Shown here in pieces: positions 58,516 through 64,000 of a stretch of DNA of 64,000 nt (position 1 is its first letter; every line of letters begins with the position of its first letter). The notes under the pieces were generated by a model. That model was given only the letters and a program-made list of their open reading frames with translations. It did not search any database and had not been told where the DNA came from. Location of the stretch: NCBI GenBank assembly GCA_963808165.1, contig CAWEET010000005.1, forward strand, positions 186,001-250,000, written 5' to 3'. Both the position numbers and the translations under genes were made by a program. The stretch comes from Thiosocius sp963808165. GTDB taxonomy: Bacteria > Pseudomonadota > Gammaproteobacteria > Chromatiales > Chromatiaceae.

Positions 58516-59721
58516 ATGCAGTCGTTGCGTGGACGTCGAGTGTTGCTCGGTATCACCGCCGGAATCGCCGCCTACAAGTCGGTGGAACTGGCCCGGCTGC
58601 TGGTCGGGGAAGGCGCCGAGGTGCAGGTGGTGATGACGGGTTCCGCAGGCCGCTTCATCGGCCCGATGACCCTGCAGGCGATCACCGGCCGGGCGGTGCG
58701 CGACGCGCTGTTCGACCCGGTTCACGAGGCGGCCATGGGGCACATCGAACTGGCGCGCTGGGCCGACGTGATCCTGGTGGCGCCGGCGACCGCTGATTTC
58801 CTCGCCCAGATCGCGGCCGGAATGGCGCGTGATCTGTTGAGCACCCTGTGCCTGGCCAGCACCGCCCCGCTGTTGGTCGCCCCGGCCATGAACCAGGCGA
58901 TGTGGCGGCACGCGGCGACCCGGGCCAATGTCGCCCTGCTCGTTGGCCGGGGGGTGGCCATGCTTGGGCCTGACGAGGGTGAGCAGGCCTGCGGCGATAC
59001 CGGCCCTGGAAGGATGATGGAACCCGCTGCGATAGTGTCGTCTCTGCGCGCCCCCCCGCTGCGCGGGCGCTTGCTCGGTCGACGGGTCGTGTTGACTGCG
59101 GGCCCGACGCGCGAAGCACTTGATCCGGTGCGATTTCTCGGCAACCGGAGTTCGGGGAAGATGGGTTTTGCGCTGGCCTCGGCTTTGGCGGCACAGGGCG
59201 CCGAGGTGGTGCTGATCAGCGGGCCGGTCGCCCAGGCGACGCCGCCCGGGGTGGAGCGGATCGACGTGACTAGCGCGCTGGAGATGCGCGATGCCGTCTT
59301 TACATCTCTGCCGGGGGCTGCCATTTTCGTCGCCTGCGCCGCGGTTGCGGATTTCCGCCCAGCGGTGGTCGCACAAAATAAGATTAAGAAGACCACCGAG
59401 ACCCTTTCACTCGAGTTGATTCGCAACCCGGACATCCTCAGCGAGGTTTCGGCCCGGTCCGATCGCCCCTTCTGTGTCGGGTTTGCGGCCGAGACGCACG
59501 ATCTGGAGACCTTTGCCGAGGCGAAGCTTAAGACTAAGGGGCTGGACATGATTGCCGCTAACCGGGTGAGTGCGTCGCAGGGGTTCGAGATGGACGACAA
59601 TGCCTTGCTGGTGATCTGGAACGACGGTAGGGAAGCGCTCGCGCAACAATCCAAGCCGCAACTCGCTGCGCGCCTGGTCAATCTAATCGCGGACCGATTT
59701 GATGCACAAACTGCAACTTAA
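58516..59721 (+). CDS. coaBC: Bifunctional phosphopantothenoylcysteine decarboxylase/synthetase
   Basis: A 401-residue two-domain enzyme of coenzyme A synthesis. CoaC domain: GITAGIAAYKSVELARLL, the active histidine in GHIELARWAD, PAMNQAMW and the cysteine lid CGDTGPGRM. CoaB domain from about 190: LTAGPTREALDPVRFLGNRS, GKMGFALASALAAQGAEVVL and KIKKTTETLSLEL. The end overlaps dut by 20 bp. CoaD of the same pathway is at 45646. Confidence 0.96.
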   Translation: MQSLRGRRVLLGITAGIAAYKSVELARLLVGEGAEVQVVMTGSAGRFIGPMTLQAITGRAVRDALFDPVHEAAMGHIELARWADVILVAPATADFLAQIAAGMARDLLSTLCLASTAPLLVAPAMNQAMWRHAATRANVALLVGRGVAMLGPDEGEQACGDTGPGRMMEPAAIVSSLRAPPLRGRLLGRRVVLTAGPTREALDPVRFLGNRSSGKMGFALASALAAQGAEVVLISGPVAQATPPGVERIDVTSALEMRDAVFTSLPGAAIFVACAAVADFRPAVVAQNKIKKTTETLSLELIRNPDILSEVSARSDRPFCVGFAAETHDLETFAEAKLKTKGLDMIAANRVSASQGFEMDDNALLVIWNDGREALAQQSKPQLAARLVNLIADRFDAQTAT

Positions 59722-60157
59722 GATTCTCGACAACCGCCTGGGAGACGCCTTCCCCCTGCCGGACTATGCGACGCCCGGTTCGGCCGGGATGGACCTTCGC
59801 GCGATGCTCGACAGCGCGATCGAACTGTCCCCCGGGCAGACGGAACTGATTCCGACTGGTATCGCGATCCACATCGAAGACCCCTCCCTGGCGGCGCTGA
59901 TCCTGCCGCGCTCGGGTCTGGGTCACAAACATGGGATCGTGCTCGGCAACCTGGTCGGTCTGATCGACTCGGATTACCAGGGGCAGTTGTATGTTTCGTG
60001 CTGGAATCGCGGCAGCTCTCGTTTTCGTATCGAAGTCGGCGAGCGGATAGCACAACTGGTCTTGGTGCCGGTTGTGCGTGCCGTCTTCGAACAGGTCGCG
60101 GAGTTCAGCGGCAGTGATCGGGGCGTAGGCGGGTTTGGGCATTCTGGGCGGCACTAG
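59702..60157 (+). CDS. dut: dUTP diphosphatase
   Basis: A 151-residue trimeric dUTPase with all five motifs: GSAGMDLRAM, PRSGLGHKHGIVLGN, GLIDSDYQGQL, RIAQLVLVPV and RGVGGFGHSGRH. It hydrolyses dUTP to dUMP, keeping uracil out of DNA and supplying thymidylate synthesis. ATG 59702 lies inside the end of coaBC, the usual arrangement. Confidence 0.97.
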   Translation: MHKLQLKILDNRLGDAFPLPDYATPGSAGMDLRAMLDSAIELSPGQTELIPTGIAIHIEDPSLAALILPRSGLGHKHGIVLGNLVGLIDSDYQGQLYVSCWNRGSSRFRIEVGERIAQLVLVPVVRAVFEQVAEFSGSDRGVGGFGHSGRH

Positions 60158-60170
60158 GAAGCAAGTGGGT

Positions 60171-62696
60171 GTGTTGAAGAAAAAAACTGACCAGGCAGCC
60201 GCGCAGCGGCCCGCCACAAAGAACGGCGGCCGGTCGCTCGTCGTTTATTTTTTGCCCGTGGTTGTGGTGGCCATCCTGTTGATGCTGCTGGTCGGGGTGC
60301 TTGCAAAACAGGCCATCGACGCCGCCGCCTCGACCTCTGCGCAGACTGCGGCGGCCAGCGTGGCCGGTGCTCTAGCCACGCGTCTCGAGGGCGAAATCAT
60401 TGCGCGACGGGATCTCGTCGCCGTGGCGCTGGCCGATGGCAGCGCCGCTGCCGCAGTTGCGAGCCGCGATGCGGCGGCGATCAGTGCGGCGGAGTCGAAC
60501 CTTCAGCAACGTATCCCGGGGCTGCTGAGGGTCCGTCTGCTGACCCCCGACACCAGCCAGCCCGACTCGGCTGGCACTGCACCGCTCGGTTACGCCGGCC
60601 TGGACTTGCTGCGCCAAGCGATTGCAGCCGGCCGTGCGACCATGGCCGAGATACACCAGATCAAGACCGGCAAGCCCTACCTCGCCTTCGCATTGCCGTT
60701 GCAGCTCGAAGGTCGCAATGTCGGGGTCGCGTTTGCGGCCTGGGATATGCGTCCCGTGGTCGAAGTCGTGGAAACTTCGCCGGCCTATGCGGGTCGCCTG
60801 CAACTGCTTCAGGGTCGCGATGCGGGGTATGTCCTGGCCAAGGGGCCCGGTGCGGAGGACGCCGCGTTCAACAGCGGTTCCGTCGAGGTTCCCGGGACCA
60901 TCTGGCGGGTCGGATACGGTATTACGCCCGAGACCGGCGGCCTGGGTGACCTCGGCACCTTGCTGGCTTTGGTTGGTGGTGGCGCGCTCGCCCTGCTGCT
61001 GACGACTTTTCTGCAGTGGCGCATGCTGGGCAGGGACTTGCGCAGCGATATGGGCACCCTGGTCAATCTCGGCGAGTCTATTCTGCGCCGCGAAGGCGCC
61101 GGCACCCGTCCGGTCAATCTGGCTGCGACCGGTGACGCTATCGCACTGTTGGGCCAGTACGCGCGTGATTCGCGTGGGGACGGGAGCGCAGCGCAGCGCA
61201 TCGCCAAGCGCACCTCGAGTGCCGCAGCGCCCGCGGGTGGGCAGCAGTCCCTGGGTGTGGAGGTCGAAGAGCTCGACGACGATCCGGCGGAGTTGCTGGC
61301 AGCCGGCTCACAACCGCCCAAGATCGACGTCCCGGAGGTGCTGTTCCGCGCCTACGACGTCCGCGGTGTGGTCGGTGAAGCACTGAATGCCGAGATCGCA
61401 CAGCTGTTGGGGCAGGCCCTGGGAAGTCTGGTACAAGAGGACGGGGGCAAGCGAGTGGTGGTGGCATGCGATGCCCGTCCGTCGAGTCCCAGCCTGGCCG
61501 CTGCGCTGATCCGTGGCCTGCAGGGCTCGGGCTGCGATGTACTCGACATCGGGCAGGCGCCCACACCCTTGTTGTATTTTGCGATGCATAACCAGTCGGT
61601 GCAGGCTGGCGTGATCGTCACCGGCAGCCACAATCCCTCTGAATATAACGGCTTCAAGATCGTACTCGGCGACAAGGTACTTGATGGCGACGAACTGCAG
61701 GCGCTGCGGCTGCGGATGATGGCGGGTGTATTCAGCCGTGGGCAGGGTCGAGTCGAGCGGCTCGAACTGGACGATGCTTATGTCGAGGCGGTGCTGCAGG
61801 AGGTGCAGTTGGCCCGCCCGCTCAAGGTCGTCGTGGATGCCGGCAACGGAGTCGCCGGCAATCTGGCTGTTGCCACCTTCGAGGCCCTCGGTTGTGAGGT
61901 GATCCCTCTCTTTTGCGATCCGGACGGCAGCTTCCCCAACCACCACCCCGACCCCAGCCAACCGGACAATCTTTCCGCCCTGATGCTCGAGGTGCAGGCG
62001 CAGCAAGCCGATATCGGCTTCGCCTTGGACGGCGACGGTGACCGGCTGGGTGTGATCGACAACGAGGGAGGCAACATCTGGCCGGACCGTGTGCTGATGG
62101 CGCTCGCCGCCGATGTGCTGGGGCGACACCCGGGCGTCGACATCCTCTACGATGTGAAGTCGTCGCGTCACCTGGCCAGTTTCATCCTTAGCCACGGCGG
62201 ACGTCCGATCATGTGGAAATCGGGCCACTCGCGCATGCGCGCGAAAATGCTCGAGACCGGCGCGTTGCTCGGCGGCGAGTTCTCGGGGCATCTGTTCATC
62301 AAGGAACGTTGGTTTGGCTTTGATGATGGCGTGTACGCCGCAGCGCGGCTGCTCGAGCTTATGGCGTTCGAATCGCGCGCCTCGAGCGAGATGTTTGCCG
62401 AACTGCCCTCGAGCCCGGCTACGCCTGAGTATCATTTGCCCCTGGAGGAAGGCCAGAGCGCCAACCTTATGCGCGCCCTGGACGTGCACAAGGTTTTCGA
62501 CGACGCGCGTCTGGTCGAACTGGACGGGCTCCGTGTAGAGTTCGCCAACGGATGGGGCCTGATCCGGCCGTCCAACACGACGCCATCGTTGGCATTCCGC
62601 TTCGAGGCGGACGATGAAGCCGCCCTGGAGCAGATAAAGGCGCGTTTCCGCGATCTGCTGCGTCGGGTCGCGCCGGATATGCAGGCACCTTTTTAA
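60171..62696 (+). CDS. algC: Phosphomannomutase/phosphoglucomutase with N-terminal membrane sensor-like region
   Basis: About 841 residues. The N-terminal ~385 form a membrane-anchored region: one helix (about 23-45), a periplasmic domain, a second helix (about 265-285) and a linker. The C-terminal ~460 are an AlgC-type mutase with the phosphoserine loop TGSHNPSEYNG, metal loop DGDGDRLG and sugar loop GEFSGH, and the phosphate-binding RPSNTTPSL. It interconverts 1- and 6-phosphates of mannose and glucose for polysaccharide precursors. GTG 60171 (AGGAAG nine bases upstream) is preferred; 60165 and 60135 are alternatives. The long form is known in dut-algC-argB clusters. Confidence 0.9.
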   Translation: MLKKKTDQAAAQRPATKNGGRSLVVYFLPVVVVAILLMLLVGVLAKQAIDAAASTSAQTAAASVAGALATRLEGEIIARRDLVAVALADGSAAAAVASRDAAAISAAESNLQQRIPGLLRVRLLTPDTSQPDSAGTAPLGYAGLDLLRQAIAAGRATMAEIHQIKTGKPYLAFALPLQLEGRNVGVAFAAWDMRPVVEVVETSPAYAGRLQLLQGRDAGYVLAKGPGAEDAAFNSGSVEVPGTIWRVGYGITPETGGLGDLGTLLALVGGGALALLLTTFLQWRMLGRDLRSDMGTLVNLGESILRREGAGTRPVNLAATGDAIALLGQYARDSRGDGSAAQRIAKRTSSAAAPAGGQQSLGVEVEELDDDPAELLAAGSQPPKIDVPEVLFRAYDVRGVVGEALNAEIAQLLGQALGSLVQEDGGKRVVVACDARPSSPSLAAALIRGLQGSGCDVLDIGQAPTPLLYFAMHNQSVQAGVIVTGSHNPSEYNGFKIVLGDKVLDGDELQALRLRMMAGVFSRGQGRVERLELDDAYVEAVLQEVQLARPLKVVVDAGNGVAGNLAVATFEALGCEVIPLFCDPDGSFPNHHPDPSQPDNLSALMLEVQAQQADIGFALDGDGDRLGVIDNEGGNIWPDRVLMALAADVLGRHPGVDILYDVKSSRHLASFILSHGGRPIMWKSGHSRMRAKMLETGALLGGEFSGHLFIKERWFGFDDGVYAAARLLELMAFESRASSEMFAELPSSPATPEYHLPLEEGQSANLMRALDVHKVFDDARLVELDGLRVEFANGWGLIRPSNTTPSLAFRFEADDEAALEQIKARFRDLLRRVAPDMQAPF

Positions 62697-62718
62697 GACT
62701 GATAAGCGGAACAATTCT

Positions 62719-63615
62719 ATGAGTCTGACGGCGCAGGCGGCGGGCAATGTCGCCCACGTGTTGACCGAGGCACTGCCGTACATTCAGCGCTTCGGAGGCA
62801 AAACCATCGTCATCAAGTATGGCGGCAACGCGATGGTCGACGAGGAACTCAAGGCCGGCTTTGCCCGGGATGTCGTGCTAATGAAGCTGGTCGGAATCAA
62901 CCCGGTGGTCGTCCATGGCGGTGGACCACAGATCGGCGATCTGCTGGCGAGGCTGGGTAAACAGACCGAGTTCGTCCAGGGTATGAGGGTCACGGATGCC
63001 GAGACGATGGACGTGGTCGAGATGGTGCTTGGTGGACTGGTCAACAAGGAGATCGTCACCCTGATCAATCGGCATGGTGGCTCCGCCGTCGGGCTGACCG
63101 GCAAGGACGGCGACCTGATCCGTGCACGAAAGCTGAATCTCACGCGCAGCAACCCACAGGCCCAGGCGCCTGAAATCATCGATATAGGGCATGTTGGGGA
63201 AGTCGAGAGCATCGATGCCTCGGTCGTCGACATGCTGGTGCATGGCAACTTCATTCCGGTGGTCGCGCCGATCGGCGTGGGTCGGGACGGGCATTCTTAT
63301 AATATCAATGCCGACCTGGTGGCCGGCAAGATGGCCGAGGTGTTGGGGGCCGAGAAGCTGATCCTGTTGACCAACACGTCTGGTCTGCTGGACAAGGACA
63401 ACAATCTGCTGACCGGTCTTACGCTGGACATGGTGGATACGCTGATCGCCGACGGCACCATCACCGGTGGGATGTTGCCGAAGATCGGCTGCGCGCTGGA
63501 TGCGGTCAAGGCGGGAGTCAATTCGGCCCACATCATCGACGGGCGGGTTCCGCATGCGGTGCTGGTCGAGCTGTTTACCGACCAGGGCGTCGGTACCCTG
63601 ATTCGGCGCCGCTGA
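62719..63615 (+). CDS. argB: Acetylglutamate kinase
   Basis: A 298-residue kinase, second step of arginine synthesis (N-acetylglutamate to its 5-phosphate). The N-terminal KTIVIKYGGNAMVDEELK, the substrate loop VVVHGGGPQIGDLLARLG and DLVAGKMAEVLGAEKLILL are typical. The N-terminal helix before the kinase core (MSLTAQAAGNVAHVLTEALP) is the type found in arginine-inhibited hexameric enzymes, so feedback inhibition is likely. It lies 22 nt after algC. Confidence 0.97.
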   Translation: MSLTAQAAGNVAHVLTEALPYIQRFGGKTIVIKYGGNAMVDEELKAGFARDVVLMKLVGINPVVVHGGGPQIGDLLARLGKQTEFVQGMRVTDAETMDVVEMVLGGLVNKEIVTLINRHGGSAVGLTGKDGDLIRARKLNLTRSNPQAQAPEIIDIGHVGEVESIDASVVDMLVHGNFIPVVAPIGVGRDGHSYNINADLVAGKMAEVLGAEKLILLTNTSGLLDKDNNLLTGLTLDMVDTLIADGTITGGMLPKIGCALDAVKAGVNSAHIIDGRVPHAVLVELFTDQGVGTLIRRR

Positions 63616-63625
63616 AACGCACGGT

Positions 63626-64000
63626 ATGCCACGCCCCTCACGCAAGCAGGCGATCCTCGAGGCGTTGGCCAACGAACTGGAGGAGCACCCGGGGGATCGC
63701 ATCACCACGGCCGCTCTGGCGCGTGCGGTAGGGGTGTCGGAGGCGGCACTCTATCGGCATTTTCCCAGCAAGGCCCGCATGTTCGAGGGCCTGATCAGTT
63801 TTGCCGAGGAGAGTGTGTTCGCTCGAATCAACCAGATTCTCGATGAAGAGAAGAACACGCAGGTGCGGACCGCCAGGGTAGTCTTCCTGCTGCTCGGGTT
63901 TTCCGACCGCAATCCCGGGATCACCCGGGTCCTGCTGGGAGATGCCCTGGTTGGTGAGCGTGAACGTCTGCACGAGCGCGTGCAGCAGTTCTTCGAACGC
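63626..64000 (+). CDS. slmA: Nucleoid occlusion factor SlmA, partial at window edge
   Basis: The first 125 codons of a TetR-family protein; the end is outside the window. The DNA-binding domain reads KQAILEALANELEEHPGDRI, TTAALARAVGVSEAALYRHF and PSKARMFEGLISFAEESVF, matching SlmA, which binds specific chromosomal sites and blocks FtsZ assembly over the nucleoid. It follows argB by 10 nt, the standard order in this group. Confidence 0.92.
   Translation, partial: MPRPSRKQAILEALANELEEHPGDRITTAALARAVGVSEAALYRHFPSKARMFEGLISFAEESVFARINQILDEEKNTQVRTARVVFLLLGFSDRNPGITRVLLGDALVGERERLHERVQQFFER

Noticed and set aside
1..64000. CRISPR arrays, tRNA or rRNA genes, prophage, integron or toxin-antitoxin pairs
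   Set aside because: I looked for regular direct repeats, tRNA-like T-loop sequences and typical protein families and saw none. Small RNA genes could be missed by eye.

Overview
This is a GC-rich, gene-dense chromosomal window from a gammaproteobacterium. Several gene neighbourhoods are typical of that class: recG-ubiC-ubiA, comF/bioBFHCD, rpoH-ftsXEY, an M16 pair with rsmD-coaD-fdx, radC-rpmB-rpmG, and coaBC-dut-algC-argB-slmA. A four-gene pyruvate:ferredoxin oxidoreductase set and a full aa3 oxidase biogenesis cluster point to a Chromatiales-like lineage. That placement is inference from memory of gene order; no rRNA gene is present to confirm it.

Layout. 1-219: tail of a thioredoxin-fold protein. 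569-5039 (minus): porG-porA-porB plus a GltD-like subunit carrying ferredoxin domains. 5168-7964 (minus): peroxiredoxin-glutaredoxin hybrid, glutathione reductase (frameshifted) and a GNAT protein, with a candidate OxyR site upstream. 8179-9144: an IalB-family exported protein and YjbQ. 9163-9663: two non-autonomous mobile elements. 9927-15558: recG, ubiC, ubiA, an exported alpha/beta hydrolase and dksA. 15555-21258: comF diverging from a biotin operon, with a BirA operator and sigma70 promoter between them. 21485-30056: DUF2244 protein, coxB, coxA, a 38-residue protein, ctaG, coxC, DUF2909 protein, surf1, a SCO-like protein, ctaA and ctaB. 30132-34936: two more element copies, then a cbb3 oxidase locus whose catalytic core is gone (start of ccoN joined to end of ccoG) while ccoH, ccoI and ccoS remain. 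35040-41428: rpoH behind a near-perfect CIRCE, a GAF-GAF histidine kinase with a divergent receiver protein, then ftsX, ftsE and ftsY. 41615-46413: two M16 peptidase genes, two tandem CTAG-flanked elements, rsmD, coaD and ferredoxin. 46406-55740: gamma-glutamyltransferase, mutM, a gliding-type ABC exporter set, a hydantoinase/oxoprolinase A protein and an EAL-HDOD protein. 55933-64000: desaturase, L33, L28, radC, coaBC, dut, an algC-type mutase, argB and the start of slmA.

Most genes are housekeeping and intact. The parts that reward a second look are between genes. At least five small inverted-repeat elements (plus one solitary end) sit directly in front of, or between, genes. One pair appears to have split an M16-rsmD operon exactly at a CTAG in the M16 stop codon. 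The ccoN-ccoG join removes the whole cbb3 catalytic core next to an intact aa3 oxidase operon. Regulatory sites readable by eye are the BirA operator, the CIRCE on rpoH, a candidate OxyR site and a weaker Fnr-like site. I found no CRISPR array, tRNA, rRNA, prophage or complete insertion sequence, and I do not see a clearly new multi-gene system.
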